Shown here: one piece after another, positions 35,860-47,504 of the stretch
Numbering within the stretch: position 1 is the stretch's first letter
Layout: each line of letters starts with the position of its first letter
Assembly (NCBI GenBank): GCA_039881145.1
Contig: JAYKKI010000066.1
Location: forward strand, 9,749,001 to 9,813,000
Length of the DNA stretch: 64,000 nucleotides
From: Druceiella hillmani
Lineage: Eukaryota > Arthropoda > Insecta > Lepidoptera > Hepialidae
Reading direction: 5' to 3'
Program-made: the position numbers and the translations under genes
Notes under the pieces: generated by a model
Database searches by the model: none
What the model was told of the DNA's origin: nothing
The model's input: the letters and a program-made list of their open reading frames with translations, nothing else

Positions 35860-38610
35860 ATGATATTGCTAGATTATTGTTTCATTGATGGCAGCAATTA
35901 CGCTTGTTTGTAAGTAGGTTTAATTTTCAGATTTCGGTGTTTTATTAAAACCTTTCTACAAGATATTTAATATGGAAGACTTTTTAGCAAGAATACATCC
36001 CATTTTCCAGTCGTAGATGAATGGTAGAAATATGCTTAACATGCTTTAATTTTATCAACACTTAATACAAAGAAAAATAAAAATATTGTAGAAAACGTCA
36101 GTCTCAAGTTTCAATTGACTGACATAATCAATCTTTTATTAAAACAGTTCGTCGGTCAATAATATCGATCAGTAATGTTTTTTTTGCGGTAAATGTTTTT
36201 CATCAAAATATTTTAAGAATCAACTATCCTAAATTAATTTTTCATATCTCCAGTAATGAAATATTTTCTGAATAAAGATGATTGCAAAAAAAAGGTTTTT
36301 TAATCGCTATAAATGTTTTTTTCTAATCTACGTCACAACAAAAATAAATGAAGAATTATTAAATATTTCGTACAAGTTAAGAATAATTTCTCAAAAATAA
36401 TTAGAAATTTACTGCCATATTTTAATAACATGCAACAGATAGTATAATTTAATTTTAAGACCATCGAGGTTTTCTATATTATAACTTGCATTTAACCTCA
36501 TTTTTTCATTCAAAGAAAACAATAGTACATTTACTACTGAGAAAATTAAATCAATAAAATCAAATCGTGTCTTAATTGATTTGCAATTAAACCTTACATA
36601 CCTATATATATTAATAATTGCTTTACTTTTAAACCTTACACACCAATGCATATTCAGATAATCATGTAACTCTCTTAAATTAAAATGTGAAGCCAATTAT
36701 TGTTTAAAAAAGAAGAAAAACCTATACCATCGTTACTATGGTAACGTATAACTCTCTCATAGGGAATATGCCACTTGCGATAACCCCCAAGTCTTGGATA
36801 TTATAATGCAAAAATGTTCTGCGTCTAATTAATAAATGTTCGAGGAAATTTCAAGATACTAGATAATGTTGAAATCCAAATAATGATGTACCTAGTAACT
36901 AGGAGTCAAATATTCAGTTATTTTAGAAAATTATTTAGAATTTTGACACGAAACGCTCATTTGCCTGATATGTAAATTTGGAGCAGTTCACAAAGAGAGT
37001 AAACAGCGCACACAGATAAATAATTATAAATCTTTATTGCAGCGTACACAGATAATTTATAAAAAATATTCTGAAAATTTAAATGTTAATGGTATATTAC
37101 GCACTCATCCTCATTAAATGTGGAGATTCATAATAATTAAATTTCAATTTGAATTTTTAATCGATTTTAGTCAAGTATATAAAGAGTAATTATCTATATA
37201 TTTAGTAAATATTATCTTAGATCAGATTCAGAAGATAATACTTATACAAGTTTCGTATATTGCTTACAGGAGTATGTATTGCAAATCAGAAAATTTAAAA
37301 ATATATAAATGCCTATGTCAATAATATTATTAATATTGCATATTTTTATAAAACACACTTACAATAAAACTTATATTCCTGAATTCTGGTGAATATATTT
37401 AGAACCAAAAAAATCAGCTGTTCCACCAATTATACTTTAGTTTCATTTAAAAATAGGTCACAGATATTTTAAGGCAATAAATATCAGTGTTGGTCAAGTC
37501 GATGCGGCAATCCGAGGTACAACTTCTTTCTTTCTTTACTCGTCACATTACGCATACTGAGAGTTGCTTTTACGTCTGCCGTTCAACTCAATCTGAATAT
37601 GTGTGTAAAAACGATTTTTATTTTAATGCAGTCAAACTCTTCTATTAGCAAGATAGTAATAATTAAGCTAGATTTTATTTAAACATATTTTTCATATACT
37701 CAATGGTTACGAAATATTTTTAATAATATTAAAGGACTCTTAAGTTTGTGGTCTTGGGTAAAATTTTTATTTGTATATTTCACACAAGCACTAAATCCAG
37801 CAGATTCTAAAGTGAGCAACTAACCAAAACTTAAGAAATAATTCCTAAGTTTGATTTGAATTCAGAAAAGTTAGTTCTGGATGACACTCAATTTACGGGA
37901 AGTTTAGGAGGAATGAATTAAGCCAAATTTATTCTGCCCAATGTATCCGTTAGTGGTACTAAAATAAATGTAAAAGCTCGTGTTAAACTAAACAGATACT
38001 AGTTTAAATTACATTGTTTGACAAACAAATGACATAAAATAATTTTTTCAGTTTTATTGAATTGATGAAGTAATATTTCTTTTATAATTAATTAAAAAAT
38101 AATTTGAAAAAAGCTTTAAATATCAATAATGTCTGTGGGATACAGTGACAGTGTCCATGAAATATATAATACAAAATTAAGTGATTTTAAATTTTAAGCT
38201 AAGCGCCGATTGCAAACTAATCCTTGGTTACAAACATACAGCGCTATATTTAGATTTACTCACCACCATGCTCCCCACTGCTATCCACGGCTCCGAAAAC
38301 TGTACTAGCATATGGTACTATAATGACACCATAATAATTCATACAAAGTTCTAAAACACATAGTAAGTAAAATTCATAAAATACAGAAAAAGTAGTGCGC
38401 ATTTGTAGAAGAAAGAAAATGTACATAAATTAATTAATTTTTGAACAAATGTGGTCAATGTTAAAAACAACAAACTACTACTACCTACTTAAAAATTTAC
38501 AAAACTGGAAACAAATATTGATCACATAAAATTAAGTAAATATTTTTCTTATTTCCATTCTCCTTCTCGTCTAATTAATTAAATAATATTAAATTCTAAT
38601 AATATTAAAT
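35860..38610. other. A+T-rich DNA without a supported gene
   Basis: No recognisable coding sequence. A 95-codon minus frame at 36409-36696 has no domain I know. A tandem AATAATATTAAATTCT duplication sits at about 38584-38615. Confidence 0.4.
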
Positions 38611-38616
38611 TCTAAA

Positions 38617-39300
38617 GTAAGTTAAGCATTCTCGAAATCGCGTGAATTGACGGCGTAAACGGATTATGTAGAACTTTGTATCCATCATTCACAATAAGTA
38701 AGGTATTGTTAGTAAAAATTCGCACATTACTATTTAATATATTACCAAAAATGAGCTTAATACGGGTATAAGTTCAACAACGGTCGATAAACATCTCGAC
38801 CATTAACGGACATCGCCTTTCGAAAACTAAGGCAAGCATTGAATAAAAATTAAGTTTTACATATATAATTTAGAAGTTTGTAGATGTGAACCTTTAAACT
38901 ATATAATTTTTGCACATGTTATAAAATTTATTTATAGGAAATATTTTCCGTTTTACTATTATATACATTTGATTCGTCGTTGAGTTTTACATACATGTAA
39001 TTTCCAATTGGCATTTTTTCAATTACTGTTATTTTATGTGTCAGTGTTAACGATCAAATTGCAACAAAATAACCGAATTTGTATACTTATTTATCTCTAC
39101 GTTAATACTTATTTCCTAGCTGTATACAAAGTCTAATACATTTTTCTTCATTTTCTATTTGGCTTATTTTTTATTTTCGGATATAGCATACAAATAACTA
39201 TGAACGAATCAAATCAACCTACATTCAAGAGTTTATTACTTTTTTTAACTCTTTAATACACTTTTATTTGCTTTTGCATAACTTCGCGTGTGAACGAAAT
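38617..39300 (+). repeat. Dispersed repeat J, copy 1
   Basis: Matches 44793-45440. Shared blocks in order: CGTGAATTGACGGCGTAAACGGATTATGTA, CCATCATTCACA, AAAAATGAGCTTAATACGGGTAT, CAACGGTCGATAAAC, AAAACTAAGGCAAGCATTGA, GTTTTACATA, TTTTTGCACATGTTATAAAA, GGAAATATTTTCCGTTTTACTATTATATACAT and TTATTTATCTCTACGTTAATA. It ends not far from the Helitron fragment, but I cannot show they are one element. Confidence 0.7.
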
Positions 39301-39944
39301 TAACTAGTCGATTTTCACCTTAAATAATTCTAATAACAATATAATAATACGGTGCCATCGAGCTGATAGGACGACGGAGGCGAGCATCAGCATCGAGTTG
39401 ATTGTAATGGGAACTTCTTAATGACCCATAGTGAATCCATTGAATTTTTGCTCGGTTCGAATTGTCCCAATAAACGAAAAGCATTTTTACATTTTTTTAT
39501 TAAATTATTTTATGTTTTCCTTTTCCACTTTTTATAATCTCAATCGATTCCTGAAAAGATATTATTAATATCTATTGTTTTTTATTTTATCTTATTGATG
39601 CTACCAAAGATTCCAAAGAAATATTAAAGTACCATAATTGAAATTTTCCATTCTTATTAAATATTTAAAATATACCTAATTTGATATGAAAAGACGTGAA
39701 TATTTTAAAATTATTGCTTTAAATGTTATTTTTCTGAGTCTTTTTTCGAAATTTGGTTTATATGAGCCAATAAACAATTTTTGAATATACTTTAATTAGA
39801 AACTTAGAATAAGGGGTTTGATAGTTCCTGCAGAACTAATCATTTAATTAATACTACAATAAAAATAAACATCAATACATAATAAGTTTAAACTATCGTG
39901 TAAGGTCTTGTCGTTATAAAGGTATCGTCGAAATATCAACAAAT

Positions 39945-40755
39945 AATAGTTTATTATTATGAAGTCAACACCAACAGACGAAATCAATCATACATACAAA
40001 TACGGCAACTAACAAAAAATATGAGCGTTGAACTATCGAAAGACGAAACAACAGAACATTTTGCTAAAATACTTTTAGAAATAGGCGAAGGCACGTATCC
40101 TACTAACCAGACGACCGGCCTTATTGAACTCCACAGTGATTTCTGCAACATAGCCACTACTGAGAACGAACTTATCGACCAAATTTGTCCAAACATTATT
40201 CACAACTATACCAATACGGAGTGGCTATTTCAGAATGCAATTTTGGTTACCAAAAGTAATATTGTCGACGATATCAACTTTAATATTCAAAAGAAAATTC
40301 CCTATGAATAGAGAATATACAAATTGATCGACACGATGATAAACGTTGAAGAAAGTGTCAACTTCCCTACAAAATTTTTAAACTATTTGCAAGTACCGGG
40401 AATGCCATTACACTGCATTCGACTGAAAATTGGATCTCCGATCATACTACTTAGAAATATCAACTCACTTAAACTATGTAATGGAACAAAGATGATCACC
40501 AAACAGTTATCGAATAACCTTATCAAAGCTGAATTTATAATTGGAAAGGACAAAGGACACACAGTGTTTATCCCCAGAACACCATTGTTCTCTACTGAAC
40601 TGCCATTCCAATTTAAAATACTGCAATTAGCCTATAGTTTTACCATTAACAAAGCGAAAGGATTAATTTTAAAACATTGCGGCATCATCCTCAAAGAACC
40701 CTCCATTTCTCACGGTCGACTATATGTAGATTGCTCTCGACTAGGAAACTCGTAA
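39945..40755 (+). pseudogene. Helitron PIF1-like helicase, C-terminal fragment
   Basis: In one frame the sequence reads through SYIQIRQLTKNMSVELSKDE, matching the Helitron phrase LxLTTNMRV, then FAKILLEIGEG and NQTTGLIELHSDFCNI. It continues with GSPIILLRNINSLKLCNGTK (40432-40494), the conserved GxPIMLLRNxxxxxLCNGTR of PIF1/Helitron helicases, TINKAKG (40642-40662, usually TINKSQG) and YVDCSRLG (40723-40746, usually YVACSRVG). A TAG at 40309-40311 interrupts the frame after IPYE, and a few residues before TINK are missing. An ATG at 40021 and a TTG at 40324 open the two halves, but neither is a true start, since homology extends upstream. The N-terminal Walker motifs and Rep domain are absent. 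In life the enzyme would unwind DNA during rolling-circle transposition in the nucleus. Confidence 0.88.
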
Positions 40756-40941
40756 AATTTGTACACATATACCCCGCATAACAAAATTAAAAATACTGTT
40801 TATAAACAAGTATTGTAAATAGTTAGAATATATTTTCAATAACAATTTTTTACTTTTTATATTTTAAAGTTTATCCTTTTATTCCAATTACACACTTTCA
40901 TATCAACATCTTGAGTGAAGCCGGATAGGTACTCCAGCTAG
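39945..40941 (+). mobile_element. 3' part of an autonomous-type Helitron
   Basis: The segment contains the C-terminal end of a Helitron PIF1-like helicase (see 39945-40755) followed by ~180 bp of 3' untranslated sequence. It ends GTGAAGCCGGATAGGTACTCCAG-CTAG (40938-40941) before T. A small imperfect stem (AGT-GCC / GGT-ACT) precedes the CTAG. The Rep domain and 5' terminus are absent, so the copy is 5'-truncated and the remaining gene has decayed. Confidence 0.75.
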
Positions 40942-40944
40942 TAT

Positions 40945-43900
40945 TGAATATAATTATGTAGAAAAGCACCTATATTATCGCAAATATTTAAAAAATTACA
41001 ACAGACAAAAGTAATTGTTATATTTCCGGAGCCGAGATTCTAAAAACTCTGATTTTTTTAAACAAATTTATGTTTAGTAGTTTCTGGGTTAAGGAGAGGA
41101 GGTGGCATATACTTTTGCATGTTTTTCTGTATATCTCTTAAATATATGCTTCCTTAAAATATGAGAAAATCTAACTTAATTTTGAAAACCTCATAACTAG
41201 TATTTTCGAAGGACACCCCGTACTTTACACGAAATTTAAAAAAAATCCTTTCCGAGAATTTATTCGCCTCGCCTCCTCTTGATTTTCTATACAACTTCTT
41301 TTATTAGCTATTAAGAAATGTGAGGATTTTATATTATATCAAATTAGATGTTTCTCCGGCAAGTTGTTTTTGAAAAAAAAATGGCTGCAACGTGCATACC
41401 GACGGACACTTGAGAAATCAGAAATGTGTTCTGTTTTGCCGTTTTGAGCAATGAAAATATAAGAATAGTCAAAATTAGAAATGGCCCCTTACATGATAAT
41501 AAATTTTAAACTTTTGGCTCCTTACACGTATTCTTTTTTGGTAATAATTTTTTCTTAAGTAGGAAAAAAAACTACAAGAGAGAAGAAGCGAAAATAAAAA
41601 TTACATTTGAGTATATTTATCACAATGTCACGGAGTTCCTTGAAAGTGGAAGCCCTTTTAAAAGCCTGTTATTTGATAATCTTATTACGAGTTTTAATGA
41701 AATGATAATATCCACATATAGTGGATATTATCCAAAATTATTTCTGCGTGAGTAATGAATAGGATATAGAATGAATAGCATGATAAACAAACAAAAGATT
41801 ACTCGGCACAACGCTTGGTGTGAATTACAAATTCATGCAATACGTCTGCACTGTTCTATGTTTGTTTTGCTTCTGGGAAAAAATGTAATAGTCGTATTTA
41901 AGTGGCGCACCACATTGGCTATCAACAATGTCGCGGGCACCGCGCTTAGTGATTATGATGATCGATTGTGTATAGTTGAACGTCGCATGCATGCTATTGT
42001 ATATTTATTTATTTCGTATCTTAAATAGCTTAAGAAAATATACTGGCCCTGTTCATGTAACGCGGTGTACCTGTATGCATAACATTTGTTTATAATGAAA
42101 AATAATTCTATTATAATAGTTTCCTTTAAACATTCGGAAATTTGTCTGTATGGCTAAAATTAGATACATCTAAAGCTTTATATAATGAATTTTCATACCT
42201 AACTTAGCAACAAATCAAGTGTTCACAAAAATATTTCGGTTCAAAGTTAAACCTAACTTTGCTTTTTATAATGTAATAACAACAGATATAATTAAGACCG
42301 CTTTGGTATGTGAAATACAATTTTACCGATCAAACTCTTTCCTGTCCTTTCGTATAAATCAAAATATAATGACTAACGACCGGATCCAATCCCGCAGACC
42401 GGATTTTATTTCCGCCTCCGGACAAGCGTTTCAATAAAAAAATTTAGGGCATGTCTGAAAAAGCAAAGCGCATCAAAAAACTCAGTAAACCTAATGGGAG
42501 TTAGGTTAAATTATATCCTTTTTAAAATTAAACACAGTTAATTAGACTTGGTGAATTCTTGTTAATTATTTATAATCCATTTTCTAAATAAATGAATGTA
42601 CCATATGAAAGAAAATTCAGTTTTATGAAAATACTTCTTTAAAGCATTCTCTTATATTTCAGACATATTTGTAACCAACTCTCTTCCGCTTTTATTTTAT
42701 GCTCTGAGTCGAAGAGGATACTAGAAAATATAATAAACATATAAATATAAATAAAATACTTTAGTATATTATTTTTCCCATGTTGTATAATACATTCACA
42801 AACTTTAACAAAGAACATGTCTATTATTCATACAGGTGATTTGTTCGTCATATACACTCACCTCTATTATACTAGTACGCTGAACTAGCTACACCATATA
42901 AAATTAAAACTATTTTTATACGTTTGCTTAGTTACATGCAAATTTGCATGATTCGATTTTATTTTTAATCGCAAAAATAGTATATAGTCATTGTTCAAAA
43001 ATGGAGAAATGGTTTAATTATATCTTCTGCAACTTGATTAGTGAGGCAAGTATTCTGCCAAGCCAGTAAAAATATTAAAGGTAAACCTCCAATGGAATTA
43101 AAATTTCTCTCGGTATTAACTGGGAGAATGTCTAAGGATCTTATGTATAACACAGGAACATTGTTGACTGATTCACTAGATCGAGTTAAGTAATTGTTGG
43201 TGTAGGTACTCGTAGCTGGTGTCAGATAATTTTAATATCAAGTTTCATATATTAGTAAATCAAATTATCACGAAATTTACGGGCATTCTTCTGAACATAG
43301 TAATAAAATTATACTCCCTAAATATTTTATGGATTAATGTATGGAATTTCTTGACAAGCCAAATTTGGGTTCCCGAACGATTTTAATCAAGTAAATTTCA
43401 TTAAGTGTTACCTGTGTTTTCTATATATCTTATATTTTATTCCTGCCCATGGAACCTTTCAATCATCGACAGAGTTTATCGGCGTATCATTAAATTAATT
43501 GTAATATCATTGAAATAATACTCTATAAATAAATCCATAAAACTTAATAGGTAGTATACGACTTTAATGTAGGGAATATTTTATAGAGTTATTTTTCATA
43601 ATGTTCGCCTGTAACATTAGTTGCATGGAGATTACTGTCGACGTTCACTATCAGCATTAAACTGGCGAGTATCAAATAGCCTCATTACGACTTTGCGTAA
43701 AGTCAGTCTAACGGACTATAAAGGTCAGCGATCGTATATATACCAGTGTATAATATCTATTATTATACTAACTTTTGGGGTAAAAGACGAAATTTATCTT
43801 GAACAGTTTTGCTTACGTAATTACCATAATTTTTGTTTAAATTCCTAGAAAATAAGTTTTAAAATCCTAGAAAATAATATTTTTGACTTTTTTTGAAAAA

Positions 43901-44575
43901 TTCTTAGCATCAGCATTAATAGCATTTCTGAATATTTTTTACTAAATTATTCATTTTTTGCCACAATCAATTAATTTGGTTAAATTGGAGCCGTTATATA
44001 ATTGACGTTTATTTTTAGGATCTGAAGAAAAATGTTTTAAATTTATTAAAAAATTATAAACTCCTGAGTATTTTTTGTAAACATTTATTATCTTGAACCG
44101 AATTATTATTATATGAGTAACATATGTATCTTTCCTGTTTATATATAACGCAATATAATATAATAAAGAAATTCTCAACATTTACTAAACGCTACACAAA
44201 ATACCTGTCTGTCGTGTGAGAAACATGTTGAATTAAATTTTTTTCTCTTATTGTTTCGTCTCTCGTCAATCTCATATTGAATTTCTTTAGACGAAGTCTA
44301 TTTCCTCACGATTCCGCAATTTTATAATTTGTTATGGTATCTTTTGAAGTTTATTTGTTTTGTACGCAAAACCTAATTAATTTCAGTTCTGTCATGGGTC
44401 CTTTCACATAGACATTTTCTTACATATTTCCACCCAATTTACAAAGAGCAGTTTGCTAGACAATCTGGATGGTATAATTTAAGATTAATTATTACACTAT
44501 AAAGGTTTGTTCTAAAAAATGTAACAAGTAAAATTCGTGAAATAAAAAAAACTAATGGGATTAGACACATGCGGT
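40945..44575. other. A+T-rich DNA without a supported gene
   Basis: No recognisable gene. GATAATATCCAC (41704-41715), loop ATATA, GTGGATATTATC (41721-41732) is a 12-bp perfect hairpin. A transposon-like stretch around 41050-41410 carries GAAGGACACCCCGTAC and ACCGACGGACAC. Frames at 41771-42028, 42219-42437 and 43621-43848 match no family I know. A ~22-bp duplication of TCCTAGAAAATAA lies at 43841 and 43864. Confidence 0.4.
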
Positions 44576-44579
44576 AGCA

Positions 44580-44581
<2 letters not shown>

Positions 44582-44662
<81 letters not shown>
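44582..44662. repeat. (TA)n microsatellite
   Basis: About 40 uninterrupted TA units, among the longest in the window. Confidence 0.95.
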
Positions 44663-44666
<4 letters not shown>

Positions 44667-44792
44667 AATTCACTTTTGAATAAAATTAGTCAGTTTGGCA
44701 TATCATCATAAAAGTAGACAGGAATATTATTACAAGAAACTAACATTTTTTTTACCGCATTTATGTCTTATGGAACATACTTATGTAAATTT

Positions 44793-45440
44793 AGCATCTT
44801 TGCTTTCGTAATCACGTAAATTAACGACGTACAAGGATTATGTAAAATTTCGCCTCCATCATTAACATCAAAACGGATATTTTTTATATGAATTCACATT
44901 TAAAATTAAAAAAAAATGAGCTTAACATGGATATACATTCAGCGGCGGTCAATAAACTGATCGCCTGTCGCAAACTGAAGCAAACGTTGAGAAAAAATGA
45001 GGTCTTTTTTGATACATAAGCTAGTACATGTAAAACTTGGCAGCGTACAATTTTCATACATTTGCACATATTTTAAAAGTTATTTCCGGGAAATATTTTC
45101 CACTATACCATTATATACATATATAGACAAAGTCTTTCATCGTAGGATTTAAATACGTGCCATTTCTAATTGAATTGTTTTTCAATCGTCATTATTTTAT
45201 TACTCTCCACCAAATCGCTACAAAATGAATATATTGGCACTTTTGTTAATCTCTACATTATTATACAATTCTTTATTGTACTCAAAATGTATTTAAGTTT
45301 GGTGATTATTCGGTCCTTTCGATATTTGCAATTAATATGTTAATATTTTCCTCTATTTTATATTCAAATTATTTTTTATTATCATGTGCTGCATAGAAGT
45401 AATTTTTAACGAATTTTTATATCAACTTACAGTTACGTTC
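44793..45440 (+). repeat. Dispersed repeat J, copy 2
   Basis: Partner of 38617-39300 with the same block order: CACGTAAATTAACGACGTACAAGGATTATGTA, CCATCATTAACA, AAAAATGAGCTTAACATGGATAT, CGGCGGTCAATAAAC, AAACTGAAGCAAACGTTGA, GGGAAATATTTTCCACTATACCATTATATACAT. It is diverged and noncoding; the 61-codon minus frame within it is not conserved in the partner. Confidence 0.7.
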
Positions 45441-45709
45441 AAGAGTTGAAAAGCTTTTTAAATTTTTACGTGATTTTATTAGCTTATATATATCTACGTA
45501 TATAAATTAAAGTAGCAAGTCAATTTTAACGAATTTCTAATTATTTTATGGATTTTAAAATGCAAATTTTTATAATTTTGATGACAGTATAACAAAATGG
45601 TGACACAGAGGTGATTTTTCAATGGCGTATTCAATTGTCAATGGCATATCTCAAGTGTATATATATATATAACATATTCATACCTTTTGTTCATTACATA
45701 TTTGCTTTT

Positions 45710-45805
45710 AATATATATATATATATATATATATGTATATGTATGTGTGTATATAAATGTGTGTGTGTGGGAACGCGAACGCCCGCGCGCGCGTGTGTGT
45801 GTAAT
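45710..45805. repeat. TA/GT/CG compound microsatellite
   Basis: (TA)n is followed by ATGTATGTGTGTATATAAATGTGTG, then GGGAACGCGAACGCCCGCGCGCGCGTGTGTGTG. The 31 bp at 45752-45782 recur exactly at 46468-46498. Frames on both strands are low-complexity. Confidence 0.85.
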
Positions 45806-46091
45806 GATATATATTATGCGCATATTTTTAACTTATATTGCTCGTTATTTACATCTATAGTATCTCACCACGTGAAATTCTCCATTCCTATCAGACGCTT
45901 TAAATCCTCAAATGTGTTTAAAATAATATTAATATATGTTAAGGTTTAATAATTATCATCATTTTAAATGTTTTGATTTTATTTATTTGCAACTGTGGAC
46001 GTTGGCTCATTTCGAAAATTTTTACTCCTACTTAAGATAACAGTTTATAATTAGGGCTTTGACGATTTCTGCAATAGGGGATTTCTGCAAT

Positions 46092-46141
46092 CATATAATA
46101 ATCCGTAACAGGTTAAGCAACCTTTTACGGATTATTATATG
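46092..46141. repeat. 50-nt near-perfect hairpin
   Basis: CATATAATAATCCGTAA (46092-46108) pairs perfectly with TTACGGATTATTATATG (46125-46141). Inside, AGGTT pairs with AACCT around loop AAGC; a single C/T mismatch separates the two stems. Total 22 bp. Confidence 0.9.
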
Positions 46142-46467
46142 AATTCAATTCAATAATTTGATAGGTTCACATTATAATTTATTACTTTTTAGTATATTCA
46201 CATATGAAAATGCATGTTACAACAATATTCATTTTTCTTCCCAACCATATTTTGTTCACTAGTCTCTGGTCACTTTAACTCTTATTGGATTAAATACAAG
46301 TTTGTACATTAAAACCCAAAGATGAAATAAATAATGTATAATAATATCAAAAGGCCAATATGCGCTGTAAATTCTGTATCGTGCCCTGCATAACAATGTT
46401 TCCATTGTTTCGGACGACATTAATCAGAAACTGTATAGAATTTATATACAGAAAAGGCGCATAATAA

Positions 46468-46498
46468 TATAAATGTGTGTGTGTGGGAACGCGAACGC
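46468..46498. repeat. 31-bp exact copy of part of the 45.75-kb microsatellite
   Basis: TATAAATGTGTGTGTGTGGG followed by AACGCGAACGC is identical to 45752-45782, 716 bp away. Such an exact copy of a mixed-sequence block suggests a recent local duplication. Confidence 0.85.
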
Positions 46499-46509
46499 GC
46501 GGTCGCTTT

Positions 46510-47255
46510 CAGTACCGAATCAAATTTAAATATTAAGCAGGATGTAGATAAAAAAGTTATATTTTCCTTCGACACTGTATCGCATTTAATATATTCAACA
46601 GTCTATTGAAGAATTAGACGTGCCTTCATTATAATGGTATATCACGAACGTTTTGTTGAAATGTTTGAGAACTATTCTGAACTGAAAGCGATACCTCGCA
46701 TGTTAATTGGTGTTATATTGATGTTGAGAGAAGGTGTTCATAACATTGTACATTAATTTTGATTTTATACTAAATATAATTGAAATTTGAAATGAGTTTT
46801 TAAAAAAAATATTTTTCATTGTAGATTATGACAGAAAAATAAACTTAAACTGCCAGTATCTACTATAAACAGTAGACGTAAAAGTTAAAATTATTCAAAC
46901 TTTATCAATCTTTTGATATTTTTGACTACATTTTTAGTCAAAAACTCATATCTAGAACTGTTTGGAAGAAACGTGTTTTGAAAACACAAAATAAAGTCAT
47001 ATAAAATTCTTCGTTTAGTTTGTTTTTATTTAATATAGTATTTGAATATAATTTTTTGAAACGGTATGAAATAATTTCATGTAAGATATTTCTAATATCG
47101 ATTAAATCGAAGCTTGTATTGCCTAATATTTATAATTTCAATATTTTTATTTAGTTACCAATAGCTGTTATTTGCTCTTTAAACCACGTATATTTTCAAC
47201 ATCCTTTTTACCAATTATAATTTTTGATGAATTTAGTATTTTTGAATAACTAAAG
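46510..47255. other. A+T-rich DNA, no gene seen
   Basis: No gene is recognised. CGCTTTCAGT near 46503 has an inverted partner, ACTGAAAGCG, near 46681, a possible remnant of a small element. Confidence 0.35.
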
Positions 47256-47262
47256 ATGCTTT

Positions 47263-47500
47263 ATTGAATATATTTGGCGTTAATTTTGTAGAAATTCATT
47301 ATTCACAATTGAATGAAACTACGTGATGTAGTATTATTTCTAATTTCTTTAAGTTCTTTACCACGATCTAGGTTTCATTGTATTACATCTTCAGGTGGGC
47401 TAGTAGCAAAGATTCAATTTTTGCTAATAGTTCACCCGTTGTATTACAACACCAGAAGATGTAATACAACGAAGCCTAGGTCGTGGTAAAGAAGTTAAAG
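47263..47500. mobile_element. Foldback element, copy E
   Basis: The left arm is almost complete: ATTGAATATATTTGGCGTTAA, CACAATTGAATGAAACTACGTGATG, TTCTTTACCACGATCTAGG, TTACATCTTCAGGTGGGCT. The centre (TAGCAAAGATTCAATTTTTGCTA) pairs. The right arm stops after AACGAAGCCTAGGTCGTGGTAAAGAAG and lacks its terminus. On the minus strand of the left arm, CCAC (47395-47398) and GTGG (47361-47364) bracket CTGAAGATG; the stem II segment has lost bases. Confidence 0.78.
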
Positions 47501-47504
47501 AAAA

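Noticed and set aside
36409..36696. 95-codon minus frame (LRELHDYLNMHW...)
   Set aside because: No recognisable domain, repeat partner or splice sites; expected by chance in 64 kb of six-frame sequence.
45611..45949. 112-codon plus frame
   Set aside because: It runs through (TA)n, (GT)n and CG microsatellite sequence (Tyr-Ile and Cys-Val runs), without a domain.
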